A stretch of DNA of 64,000 nucleotides from Rhabdophis nuchalis (taxonomy: Eukaryota > Chordata > Lepidosauria > Squamata > Natricidae), in assembly GCA_039707465.1 (NCBI GenBank), contig CM077644.1:141422462-141486461 (forward strand), in the 5' to 3' direction. The notes beneath the pieces are model-generated. The model was not told the origin of the DNA and searched no databases. It worked only from the letters and a program-made list of their open reading frames with translations. Every line of letters begins with the position of its first letter. Positions within the stretch are counted from its first letter, which is position 1. Below are positions 20,759 through 32,284 of this stretch, one piece after another. Position numbers and translations under genes: made by a program.

Positions 20759-23700
20759 TTTAATATTTATAAAACCGCACCCTCTCCCCACAGGGACTCG
20801 GGGCGGTGCACAGGTGGAATAAAAACAATAAATACATACAAACAATTCTAAAAACAAATTAAACATAACCTGCGCTAAAATTCCCCATTAAAACTAAACA
20901 GTCCTAATTTCCCAGTAAAAACCCCAAAGACAGAGAGACTTATCCTAGGCCGGCCAGACAGAAAAAGTGAGTTTTTAATTTAAGACGGAAGGAGCGGAGG
21001 TCCGTGGTCGTCCTGATATCGGGGGGAAGGTCGTTCCAGAGGGCCGGGCCCGCCACAGAGATAGCCCTTCCCCTGGGTGTCGCCCGCTGACAATGTCTAG
21101 TGGACGGCACCCGGAGAAGTCCCTCTCTGTGGGAGCGAATCGGCCGTGAGGATGTATGAGGCAGGATCCGATCCCGCAGAGAGCTAGGTCCCGAGCCATG
21201 GAGCGCTTTAAAGATGATAATTAACACCTTGAAGCGCACCCGGAAGACGACAGGTAGCCAGTGCAGCTCACGCAAGAGTGGTGTTACATGGGTAAACCTA
21301 GCGGTTCCCATAATTGCTCGCGCGGCTGCGTTCTGGACTAGCTGAAGTCTCCGGGTGCACCTCAAGGGGAGCCCCATGTAGAGAGAGTTACAATAGTCCA
21401 GTCGGGATGTCACGAGCACTTGAGTGACTGTGCGCAGGGCGTCCCGATCCAATAGGGGGCGCAATTGGCGAACCAGGCGAACCTGGTAAAACGCCCTCCT
21501 GGCCACGGCTGTCACTTGATCTTCCATGGACAGCCGGGAATCCAGGAGGACACCCAAATTGCGCGCCCCATCCACAGGGGCAATATGTTCGCCCCCTATG
21601 GCCAGCGATGGAGTGAGCTGGTTGAATCGGGCAGCCGGAAACCACAGCCACTCGGTCTTGGTCGGGTTGAGCCTAAGTCCGTTACTTCCCATCCAGATCC
21701 GCACGGCTTCCAGGCACTGGCACATCACCGCTACGGCATCGTTGGGGTGGTTTGGGGTAGATATAAACAACTGAGTATCATCAGCGTATAGATGGTATTC
21801 TACCCAAAAACCACGGATGATCTCACCCAGCGGCTTCATGTATGTGTTAAACAGGAGAGGCGAGAGGACCGACCCCTGAGGCACCCACAAGTGAGTGGTC
21901 TCGAGGTCGACCTCTGCCCCCCTGTCAACACAAATTGCGATCGGCCAGAGAGGTAGGAGGAGAACCACCGTAAAACGGTGCCTCCCACTCCCAACCCCCC
22001 CAGCCGATGCAATAGGATACCTTGGTCGATGGTATCGAAAGCCGCCGAGAGGTCTAATAGGACCAGGATGGAGGAACAACCCCCATCTCTGGCCCTCCAG
22101 AGATCATCAACCAACGCGACCAATGCCGTCTCGGTGCTGTGCCCGGGCCGAAAGCCGGACTGGCGCGGATCTAGATAGTCAACTTCCTCCAGGTGACGGG
22201 GAAACTGTTGTGCCACCACACTCTCAACAACCTTCGCCAGAAAGGGAAGGTTGGAGACTGGACGATAGTTGTTTAAAAGAGCTGGATCCAAAGAGGGCTT
22301 CTTAAGGAGGGGCCTCACCATCGCTTCTTTTAGGGAAGCAGGCAAGGAACCCTCACTTAAGGATGCGTTGACAACCTCTTGGAGCCAGCCTCGTGTCACC
22401 TCCCAGGATGCCAGTACAAGCCAGGAGGGGCACGGGTCCAATAAACATGTGGTGGCTCGCAGTCGCCCACGTAACCTGTCCATATCATCGGAAGTAACAG
22501 AGTCAAACTCCTCCCAAACAAGATCTGTCTCGTGGCATCCCACTGGGCCATCAATGGAGGGTAGCCCGTTCTGTATCTGAGCGGTTTTCTCCTGCAGAAA
22601 AGTCACAAATTCCTCTGCTCTACCCTGTAACGGGGCTTCCCGCACCCTTTGTTGAAGTAGGGAGCGGGTCACCCTAAACAGGGCGGCAGGGCGGTTGTCT
22701 GCGGATGCTATGAGAGTAGCACAATGATGGCGTTTGGCCACTCTCAGCGCCACAATGTAAGTCCGTAAATGGGCTCTTACCTGTGTCCGGTCAGATTCAG
22801 ATCGAGTAGACCTCCATCTTCCCTCTAGGCATCTCTTGCGGCGTTTCATCACCCGCAGCTCCTCGGTAAACCAAGGGGCCAGGGTGGTTCGCCGCCGCAA
22901 GAGAGGCCGCAGGGGCGCGACCCGATCCAAGGCTCCCATGGCCGCACTGTTCCATGCGGCCGTGAGGTCCTCCATCGGGGCACGGGTCAGGGGTACAGGA
23001 AATGGCCCAAGCGCCGTCTGGAACCCATCCGGGTCCATCAGGCGCCTGGGGCAGTTCCAGATTGGAGACTCTGGTTCCGCCTCCCCGCGGAGGGGAGCAG
23101 CGGTCGGAAAGTCGAGCCGGAGAAGTGAGTGGTCTGACCATGACAAGGGCGTGATGACTATATCCCCTATACCCAGATCACTCTTCCATTGGCCAGAGAC
23201 AAAGATGAGATCCGGCGTATGTCCACCCTCGTGAGTGGGGCCTCGAATTACTTGGGTCAGGTCCATGGCCGTCATGGAAGCCATGAACTCCCGAGCTGCC
23301 TCGGATGATCCGCCCAATGATGGCAGGTTAAAGTCCCCCATGACTAAAAGTCTGGGGGTCTCCACTGCCACCGTAGCGATCACCTCCAGGAGCTCAGGCA
23401 GGGCTGCTGCTACATAGCGGGGAGCCAGGTATATAACCAGCAAGCCCAACTGCCTCCCTAGGCCCCACTTCACGCAGAGGGACTCACAGCCGGTAGTCTG
23501 TGGCACAATGGTCTCTCTCGGCTCAAGACCTTCCTTGACAATGACCGCTACCCCACCGCCCCTACCAAGGGCCCGGGGCTGATGAAAGGCGCGGTAACCT
23601 GGTGGGCACATTTCAACGAGGGGGAGTCCTCCCTCGTGGCCCAACCAGGTTTCCGCAATTCCAGCCAGGTCCGGCTCCCCCTCTGACACAAGGTCACTAA

Positions 23701-24030
23701 TGAGGGGGGCTTTGTTGACAACGGACCTGGCATTGCAGAACATCAGCCGTAGGCCCTGGCTCTGTACTCTCTGACCACCTAGCCTGCGGGGGTTGTGGCA
23801 CCCGACCGTTTGTAACCAACGGTTATGTGCCACCAACCGGGAGGATGAAACTTGTCTCCCCTCGGCCCTGCCTCTCCCCACGACCCTCTGGATTGGTAAG
23901 CCCTCCTGCGGAACGACTCGTGTGTCCCCCCCTCCTATCGGCACCTTCCGCTTCCCTCCGTCAGCTGCTGGCCTGGCCCTCTTCCGTCTCCATCTGTCTA
24001 CACCCACCCCCCTCCCTAGTGCCCCTTAAA
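20697..24030 (-). mobile_element. L2 LINE (L2-4), longest copy, antisense
   Basis: Tail (AAT)n at 20,697-20,757, 3' UTR to 20,940, ORF2 from 20,940 to 24,007 and a few bases of 5' sequence. This is the only copy that keeps sequence upstream of the endonuclease. It was inserted in the L1 relic between its parts 2 and 3. Confidence 0.9.
20940..24007 (-). pseudogene. L2-4 ORF2: endonuclease plus reverse transcriptase, one frameshift
   Basis: The minus-strand frame 24007-21836 (723 residues) has a basic N-terminal region of about 85 residues, then an exonuclease/endonuclease/phosphatase domain: MFCNARSVVNK, IAETWLGHEGG, VMGDFNLPSLGG (catalytic Asp/Asn) and WSDHSLLRLDF (Ser-Asp-His). The reverse transcriptase begins near residue 560, with [15 protein letters not shown] lost G near 21,885 (three Gs where L2-1 has four) shifts the frame, and 22079-20940 carries the rest: [21 protein letters not shown] and the C-terminal region. 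Apart from this the frame is open, so the insertion is fairly young. It would nick DNA and copy its own RNA into the target. Confidence 0.9.
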
Positions 24031-26090
24031 AAAGATAATTTAGATAATTTAAACAATTTACGGACTGAAAACCCCCTAAGGCAATATATTCAAAACAGAC
24101 AGCTAAAAATAATGGTGAATGGAGATCTAGCAGAGAAAGTCATAAATAAAGGGGTCAGACAAGGATGCCCACTATCTCCTCTTCTATTTATCCTCTCATT
24201 GGAGGTTTCACTAACACAAATTAGGGAAAAAAGGGAAAATAAAAGGGTTGAAAATTAAAAAGGAAGGATACAAAACACAGGCATTCGCGGATGATATGTT
24301 TTTTATAATAGAAGACCCCCTTGAAACAAGGAAAATATTAATTCAAGGTAGAGTAATTAGGGTAAAGTTGCAGGCTTAAAAATAAATAAAAAAAGATAAT
24401 TACTAAAAATCTTACACAAAGGCAAAATGAGGAATTAGAGAGAATATTGGAAATGCAAATAGTTAAAAAGGTAAAATATCTTGGAATCTGGTTAATGGCT
24501 AAATGTTCTATTATAAAAGAAGTTATATAAATGTTCTATTATAAAAGAAGACAATTATTCAAAATTACTACAGTAAATATGAAAGGACTTGGAAAATTTG
24601 GCTAAATTACAATTATCGTTGATTGGAAGAATTGCGACCATAAAAATGAATATCCTACCAACAATTTTATTTCTATTCCAAACTGTACCAGTAAAATTAG
24701 GTGAAAACTTTTTCATGGAACTAAATAAAATAAATTTAAATTTTATTTGGCTGGGGGGGGGGGGGGGAACTAGGATAAAATTAAAACTACTATAGGACTC
24801 TAGAATCAAAGGATAATTTGGCCTCCCAGATTGAGAACTTTACTACCAGGAAACAGCGGTAACATGGCTCAAAGAATGAATAATACTCCAAAATAAAAGA
24901 ATATTGACAATAGAAGGCCATGATTTACAGCTGGGCTGGCATGCTTTTATCTGGGAGTGAAAGAGTAAAGCCCATAAATATTTCCAGGCCTTATTAGAAA
25001 TATGGATGAAAGTCAAAAGAAACTTCTGCACAAAAATTCCTAGATGGATATCAACCATGGAAGCAATTATCTACCCCAATGTAATAGATTTGAACAGGAT
25101 GTTCAGATATAAGGAGTTATTAGATGAGCAAGGAAAACTTAAAACAAAGCAGGAGTTAAAATTACAGGGAAGTGAATTAGGCTGGTTGCCGTATCTACAA
25201 ATTCAAATAATATACAAAAAGAATTTAGAACAGTATGAATTTCAAAATGAACAACAAGTATTGTAAAAATTAGTAACAGGAACAGAAGAAAAAATGATTA
25301 CAAAAACATTGTCTCTTAAAATTCAAAATGGAGGAGGAAACCGTGAAGGAAACAATGATAATTTGGGCTAAAAACTTTGGGTACAATATTGAATTGGAGC
25401 ACTGGGAAAAATTATGGGGGGAAATTATAAATTGACAAGGTCAGCATCCTACAAGGAAAACATCTACAAAATCTTTTATAGGTAGCATTTTCCCCTACCC
25501 CGATTGGCCAAAATGTCCCCAAATAGATCTCCAAACTGTTGGAGATGTAACCACAACACGGGACCTTCTATCATACGTGGTAGACTGGTCCGAAAGCCAA
25601 AGAATTTTGGACAAAAATTAAAAAGTGGTTAGAAGAAATAATAAAACAAAAAATTAACATGAATCATGAGCTGTTTCTTCTAGGAATAATTTTTAAAAAA
25701 TCTTAGTAAGGATAGCCAATATATAATGCTTCATACAATTACTGCTGCCAGAATCTCATTTGCCCAAAGTTGGAAACAAAAAACCATTCCCTCAAATGCA
25801 GAAATCATAAAAAAGTTGCTAGAATGCTCGGAAATAGATAAACTAACAATGAAACTAAGAGATAGAGAGGAAACAGAGTACTAGAAGATATGGAATAGGT
25901 GGTATAACTGGCTCAAAAAGAGATGTAAAATCAATGCATAAGGAACACATAGTAATCACAATGAAAAGAGATGGTATATACTTAGAAAGCAATAGAGATG
26001 AAAATATTGTATATAGATGTATATAGTAAAAATGAGAAAGGATGAAACAAAGAAGAATATGTATAAGATAAGAGAATAGAAAATGGAAAA
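24031..26090 (+). pseudogene. L1 LINE relic, part 3: late reverse transcriptase and 3' end
   Basis: Continues L1 ORF2 with LKIMVNGDLAEKV, GVRQGCPLSPLLF and, after a frame change, AFADDMFFIIEDP (FADD catalytic motif near 24,285). It then carries the degraded C-terminal region (25006-25266 and scattered pieces such as GNRCWRC-like text near 25,530). Many stops and indels are present. The 3' UTR fades out near 26,090. Confidence 0.85.
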
Positions 26091-26499
26091 CCCTGATAAC
26101 ACTTCTGTGGTCAGCTGATACTCCCTGGAGTTCCCCAAGTACTTTTATAGCTGCTGCAGTGTTGGCTACTTCTTGTTTCTTCCTGGGGAGGAAATATATA
26201 GGAGGGGACAATGATGCAGCTTGACCATACAGGCTGTGAATTTAGTACATATGTGGTCCAGCCAGCTGTATTGCTTATGCTGTGAAGCACCCAATTTAGA
26301 ACATAGAGAACATAGAATAATAGAGTTGGAAGTGTTAATGGATTCTGGTGGCACACTCAGGCCTTCAATTACATTGAGAAGCTGCTCTTAGTTTTCCTCT
26401 CAGCTGCTGTGTTTGCTTTGGGGTTGATGTTTTTTAAAAGGGGGGATGGCTGTTTTACGTTTTCTGTGTTGTTTTAGTGGTGCCTGGCACTGTCCTTTT

Positions 26500-26615
26500 G
26501 AGGTGTACTTCTCACTCTTTTTGAAAGCCTCTAGTGATGCAGCACCCACAACTTTTGAAGGCAAGCTATTCCATTGGTTGAGTGATCTCACCCTTAGGAA
26601 ATTTCTCCTTAGTTG
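26500..26615 (-). mobile_element. Small antisense CR1-type 3' fragment
   Basis: On minus, LRRNFLRVRSLNQWNSLPSKV and GAASLEAFKK match the final part of CR1 ORF2. It is embedded in otherwise unremarkable sequence at 26,100-26,800. Confidence 0.6.
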
Positions 26616-26808
26616 TGGTTGATGATGACAACAATATTTCAATGGTTAATTTTAATTATTGCTTACTGTCCGAAATCATATGTCAAGTGGGTGGCTATAT
26701 ACATTGAAATAAATAAGGTTTTATTGATTATCTAGTGATAACTTCCAACTTATCGGCTATCTTCCAAGTTTTCCACTTCTCAACTGCCACTAAAGCACTC
26801 CCCTAGAC

Positions 26809-27200
26809 CAGGGGTCCCCAACCCCCGGGCCGCGGACCGGTGCCGGTCCGCGGCTTCATAAGAACCGGGCCGTAGGACCGGAGAGGAGGAGGAGGGAGCA
26901 GCCCCCTGGGCAGAGGATGGCCGAGAGCGCCTCCAACAGCTCCTTCCGACGGCCACCGCGGCGCACTTTCCGGGGCTTCCTGGAGGGGCCAGCATGTCAT
27001 TGAGGAGGTTACGGCTGCCTCATCCCAGGCGGGCGGGCGGAGGACCCGAGCTGCGGCTACCTTAAGCACCATCCGGGCGCGCACGCCCACCTCTCTTCCA
27101 GCCGCGTGTGGCGCCCGGATGGCCTCGGCGACACTTAAGGTAGCAGCAACTCGGGTCCTCCGCCCGCTCGCTCGCTCGCTCGTTGCGGGATAACCTCCCC
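26809..27200. mobile_element. GC-rich hAT-like element, left end only
   Basis: This starts caggggtccccaaccccc after a possible 8-bp flank ccctagac (26801-26808) and is very rich in G, C and CpG (gggccgcggaccgg). I found no matching right terminus or second copy of the flank before 27,250, so the element is truncated or rearranged. The ORFs here follow from GC content. Confidence 0.55.
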
Positions 27201-27249
27201 TCTGCTGCTTGGGGGGGGGAAGGGAGGGAGAGAATGACAGACACACAGA

Positions 27250-28150
27250 GCAACAGACTTAGAGAGGCAGAAATTTATACATTCATACCAATCCTTCCCT
27301 CAAACATCCCCTACAGACATACTCACATTTGCAGAACTAACGTCTATCCCGATTTAACACAAGTAATTACAGCACAGAATGGAACTTCCCTTATTTTCTA
27401 ATTCTAAATTGTTGATATCAACTTCTTATTGTTATTCTACATATCTATATATATTTGGTTTGTCTCCCCTCATATTACTCATCCATTCTTCCTCTTCTCC
27501 TTTCCAACCACTTGTACCAACAGTCCCAACTCCTAAAAAATTCAGATTCTTCTTTTTCCTTTAATATATACGATAATCTATCTGCTTCTGCACATTTTAA
27601 TATTTTCTGTATAATTTGATAGTTATCAGGTATTGCCTTGTCTTTCCATTTTTGGGCATAACAAATCCTTGCAGCCACTAATATATGTAATATAAGATAC
27701 CATTTTTCTTTTCTAATTACGCCTGGGCGAATTCCTAATAACATTATTTCCTATTTCTCTTGTATATGTATGTCCGTTATTTCACCTATCAATTTTACAA
27801 TCTGTTTCCAGTAATTTTTGGCCGCTGGGCATGTCCACTACTGGTGGTAGTACGTGCTTCTGGCAGACTCAGATTTCCAGCATATTTCAGACAATACTGG
27901 GAACATCTTTGCGAGTCTTGCTGGGGGTAGATGCCATCTATATACCATTTTATAGGAATTTTCTTTAAAGGACACTTCTTTTGTCATTCTCATACTTTGT
28001 TGCCAAATCTTTTCCCACTGATCTAAATAAAGTACATATCCAAAATTTCTCCCCCAGGCTATCATGGTATCTTTCAGTATTTCTCCACCTATCCATCGTT
28101 CTGATAACACCAGGTAAATTTTTGAAATACATTTATCGTCTTCTCCTAAT
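27250..28150 (-). pseudogene. Antisense L1 LINE 3' end
   Basis: On minus, 28110-27838 encodes FKENSYKMVYRWHLPPARLA, then a stop, then the TCPAAKNYW region. 27744-27475 encodes HILVAARICYAQKWKDKAIP and IQKILKCAEADRLSYILKEK. This is the L1 ORF2 C-terminal domain, also present in degraded form in the L1 at 25.4-25.9 kb. It is 5'-truncated near 28,150, where a hAT fragment begins. Confidence 0.85.
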
Positions 28151-28156
28151 AATATT

Positions 28157-28506
28157 CAGCCTTCTTTTGAGGCCATTTTTTGCTCTCCCAAGGCTTCTTT
28201 GAAGCCTCCGGGGTGTGAAAAACCAGCCCTATGGGCAAACCAGAAGTCACTTCCGGTTTGTCCATAGGTCGATTTTTTACCCTATGGAGGCTTCATGGAA
28301 GCTCCTGAATCCTCCGAAGGGCCGGGGGGGGGGGTATTTTCACCCTCCCTAGGTTCCTAGAAAGCCTCTGGAGCCTAAGGAGGGCGAAAAAACCATGGCC
28401 AAAGTGATGGAGGTGCATAGCATTATGTGTGTGGCACGCCCGCACACGGCCCCCCTGCGCTCTCCCCGCTTTTGGCATGGGAGCCAAAAAAGGTTCGCCA
28501 TCACTG
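28157..28506. mobile_element. Truncated relative of the 16.1-kb hAT element
   Basis: Starts inside the element (cagccttcttttgaggccat) and runs to its right end, gagccaaaaaaggttcgcca then tcactg. The left terminus is missing. Confidence 0.75.
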
Positions 28507-28519
28507 CTCTAGTTCAATC

Positions 28520-29175
28520 CTGACATAACTTGAAGCAGTAAATGTAAAAGCTTGGTCTGTCAGCTGAACAAAATGAAAAAGCGAAGCAGACGTAAAAGGG
28601 AAACTAAACAGGATGACAAAAAATTATGTGCCAGGGCAGTTTAGGCAGGGATTGGCATTAGAGTTCAAGAACAGAAAACAGGTGTTTAAACACACACAAA
28701 CTGCTGGTCCCATGTCAAATTATAGATCATATCATGCCTGGCTGTAAACTGAGATCATGTGCAGTATCTGGTCTTTAAAATATAAACGATGCTGCGCTTC
28801 AGCGATTAGATGGCCTAGACATTGGTATAACATATATCTTTCTAACATATATATTCTTTTTATTAATCTAGATGAAGGTTAATATATATTGCTACTCCAT
28901 GCATGATATACTATACAATATATAAACACATCTACACAAAACAAAATACCTAAATGGGCACAGATATTTCAACATTTCCTCCCAATTGGCAAATATCCAG
29001 TCTAACCATTCCTATATATTTTTTAATATAAATAATGCTGTGCTTCAATGGTTAGATGGCCTCCACAGTGATATTTGAAGACATATCTTTCTAACATTTA
29101 TATTTTATTGTGTTTTATTAATCTAGATTAATTGTTAATATATCTTGCTAGTTGATACCATACAATAAACAAAGA
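28520..29175. repeat. Non-genic stretch with a diverged direct repeat
   Basis: Blocks at about 28,777-28,893 and 29,028-29,141 are diverged copies of each other (shared agatggcct, catatctttctaacat, ttattaatctaga). Otherwise nothing is recognisable. Confidence 0.55.
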
Positions 29176-29177
29176 AA

Positions 29178-29278
<101 letters not shown>

Positions 29279-30163
29279 GAGTGGAAACCATTGAAAACAG
29301 TAGCTGTCTCAGCCTGAGGGTCAACTACCAGAAGACATACAGCATGGCCCACAAACCGTTCTCATCTCAGGCCTCATTTTTAGGCCTTCTTTCAAATTCA
29401 CTGAGTAGTGATTGGATCGTAGAACCATCAATCAAAGGACAGGCACATTGGGTTCCTCCTCCTCTTTTATATTCTGGAGGGAATCAGCAGGGAGAAATTT
29501 GGGAGCTGGAAGGGACAGATGGGAGAAAAGCTAAGAGTCTTAGCTCTCTTAACTGCTACAAAGGTGGTAAATTTTAGAAATGGTCATGTCGCTTTTTTCA
29601 GTGCCATTGTAACTCTCAACAATCACTAAATGAACTCTTGTAAGTCTATCTAATCTTCTTTCCAATATTTTGCCTCAGCTTTCCTTTGAAATTTCTCTAA
29701 TTACTTCACAACTCGGAAGCCTATTCTTCAGGAATGGAGTCATAACAATAACTTCCTTTGTTCCTGTTTTTGGCATTATATCAACGTTAGAGATTTTTAT
29801 AAATTCAGACAGGATACAAGGACACATTTAAAATATATGGAAATGACTGAGAATTTTCCCATTGGAGGAAGAAAAAAAGTTGTATCATAAAGTTCACTTT
29901 ATCTGAAGTGCAAGTTGTGAGGCTTGTTACTTAAAAACCAAGTGTGGGTTTTTTGTTCCTAGTTTATGATATTTGGAAATTTAAAATAGAACATATTTGC
30001 TACTTGCAAGCCCATTTCTGAAGAAAGAAGAAATGTCTGCATTTATTAGGGAACTGAATGCTTCAAAATTCATTTAGAAGACATTCAAGTACAGCATCTC
30101 TTTCCTGGTCATTAAAAATGTGTAACTTTTTTCACTTTGATCCTGAAGTCACATTATCAATGC

Positions 30164-30460
30164 AGGTAGTCCTCAACATAAGACTGCCATAGAGCCCAGA
30201 ATTACACTCGTAACTTGTTGAAGTCGTAAGTCAAGGCATCATGTGACTGGACTCAAATTTTCAACATTTTTGCAGTAATTGTTAAGCAAACACTGAAGTC
30301 ATTAAGTGAATGCCAGGACACTGCCGTTCTGTCATAAGTCAGAGGTAGGGATATGCAGTCACCATAACGCCTAAAATAAGTCAGAAGTAACTCTGGGGCA
30401 GTTCTTCATAAGTTCACATAGTCATAAATCAACCAATCATAAATCAAGGACTACCTACAA
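30164..30460. mobile_element. CAGGTAGT-type MITE in copy B
   Basis: Ends caggtagtcctcaacataag and aatcaaggactacctaca, with a longer interior than the copy A equivalent (includes gtaacttgttgaagtcgtaa). Confidence 0.7.
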
Positions 30461-31353
30461 TGAAGGGCTTGTTTAAATACAATAAAATGTAACTGTAGAT
30501 GTGGTAGTATCAAAATGTTAGCTATTACCACTTGCATAGGAGGAGCTTTTCAAGTCACAAAAATAAAATACAATAATTATATTTTATTAGGAAAATCCCT
30601 CATAGCTGTCAGATCTGTCAGGGGAGAAGAGGGCCGGCCCTATCCCTTCCTGAGCCAGGCCGTGGCAGGAGGCAGTGCATGTCTGGCATGGCCCTTAAGC
30701 AGCAGCAAAGGGAGTGGCACCAGCACAGCCAGCAGCTGCTCCCTCACTGGCCAGGCTCATTGTAGCCATGTCCCAGCGATGGGGGGGAAGGGCTATAGCC
30801 CCAACATCCACTGCTACATGTCCCACCTGGGAGGAGTGGGAAGGGGAGTGTGAGTCCTGGCTGCAAACAGAGCCTCAGCAGGCCAGTGAGGATTGTACAC
30901 ATTGACTCCTACCCTCCCTAGAGTATGTGCATATGCCCCCAAGAGACAGGCAGGTGGGCAGGCACATACCCGGTCTTCTTGGAAATGTGGACACTGCAAT
31001 GATTGGGCAAGTGAGGCTGAAGTGGCGCCTGCTCTGCTTCCCCGCAATGCCCACCCCAGGCCATGGCAATGCATGAATATATACAATTGATTGCAAGACA
31101 TTATCTTCCCTTGTCTGTACTTTACAGAAAGAGTTGGGTGCTAATAATAGCCAGACGAAGCCTGTGGATTTAATGTTGTGTCACCAGAACTGGGAAGAAT
31201 GGGGTTGTTGTTATTTTTTGCTGAGACTAGTAATTTTATTGGAAATATCAGATTTTATAGTGTGTGTAAGAGGTTCAACGCCACTTAAACACAAATCTGA
31301 AAATGTATATTAGCAAAAAGAGAGGATATTTTCCTCTAAGCAGATATAATTGG

Positions 31354-31481
31354 TATAGTGCGAGCCCATTTGACAGCTATTTCTACCATCGCTGTCAAAC
31401 GGGCAACCAATCAACAAATGCTGTTTTTCCCGCCAGAAGCTTTCCCGTAGTAGCTGCAGGGATAGCTGCAGGGATGTAACA
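31354..31481 (-). mobile_element. Internally deleted solo LTR, orthologous to copy A
   Basis: It sits between the same attgg target repeats (31349-31353 and 31482-31486) as the LTR at 7088-7346, and shares the tttgacagctatt and ggcaaccaatcaacaaatgc blocks. It has lost about 100 bp after its first bases and part of the right side. A 14-bp repeat of the end (gatgtaacaattgg) follows. Confidence 0.8.
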
Positions 31482-31628
31482 ATTGGGATGTAACAATTGG
31501 GACCCACTAACCGGTGAGAAAGAATGCCAGTCTGTAGTGGCCCAAAGGAGAAAGTAAGATAAATTGCCCAAGAGGCCCAGCTGAGAAGCTGTTTGGGTTC
31601 TAGGGCCCCTTGAAGAAAAGAAGGAGGG

Positions 31629-31960
31629 GAGACATGAGAGGAGTCTTCCAATACTTGCAGGGAAGCCACAGAGAAAGAGGGTGTTGATTCTCCATAACAA
31701 GCTGAAGAAAGGACATGAAGCAGAAGGTGGAAGCTCATCAGAGTGAGATCCAACCGTGGAAGTGAGGAGGAATTTCCTGACAGTGAGAACCATTAAAAAA
31801 TAAAACTGTTTCCTTCCCAGCATTGGGTGTGCTCCATTGTGGAGATTTTCAAGAAAAGATTGGGCAATCATTTTTCTGAGGTGGTATGAGGAGCCATTTC
31901 TTGGGCAAGAAGTTGAACTAAAAATCCTTTGCACCCTAGGATTCTATGATTCCCTCTGTG
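31629..31960 (+). mobile_element. CR1 3' fragment in copy B
   Basis: Same insertion as 7484-7665 but extending through tgtggagattttcaagaaaa and the 3' end caccctaggattctatgatt. It covers the CR1 ORF2 terminus and 3' UTR. Confidence 0.8.
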
Positions 31961-32284
31961 CTTTGTGCCACAATGATTGTGGTTCTCTGTTGTTCATGAA
32001 CAGACAGTTTCCCACATGGAAGACAGTGGCCAAAGGCCACCAAGAGTCAGCCACAGGCCACTCTTTGTCCCAGGTGAGATGCCTTTTGCAGGTTTAGAAT
32101 GTGGCCATTGTTTACCTGGAACGAGGTTGTCAGTTTGTCTGAATAGTATATTTGGCGATGGCTGCCAGAAGGCTTTTGAGAGTAAGTGTGGCCATCACAG
32201 ATGCCAAGAAACCGGCAGCAGGGGGAAAAGTGATGCTTTCCATTTCTTCCGACTACCTCATGTCTATTTCTCTTCTCTACACAG

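Noticed and set aside
26809..27250. CpG island or promoter of a host gene
   Set aside because: The GC-rich stretch begins with a hAT-type terminus and has no splice-framed exon; it is better explained as transposon sequence.
26801..28515. A single large hAT from 26,809 to about 28,506
   Set aside because: The left terminus (caggggtcccc) and right terminus (catcactg) belong to different hAT families and no shared 8-bp target repeat was found.
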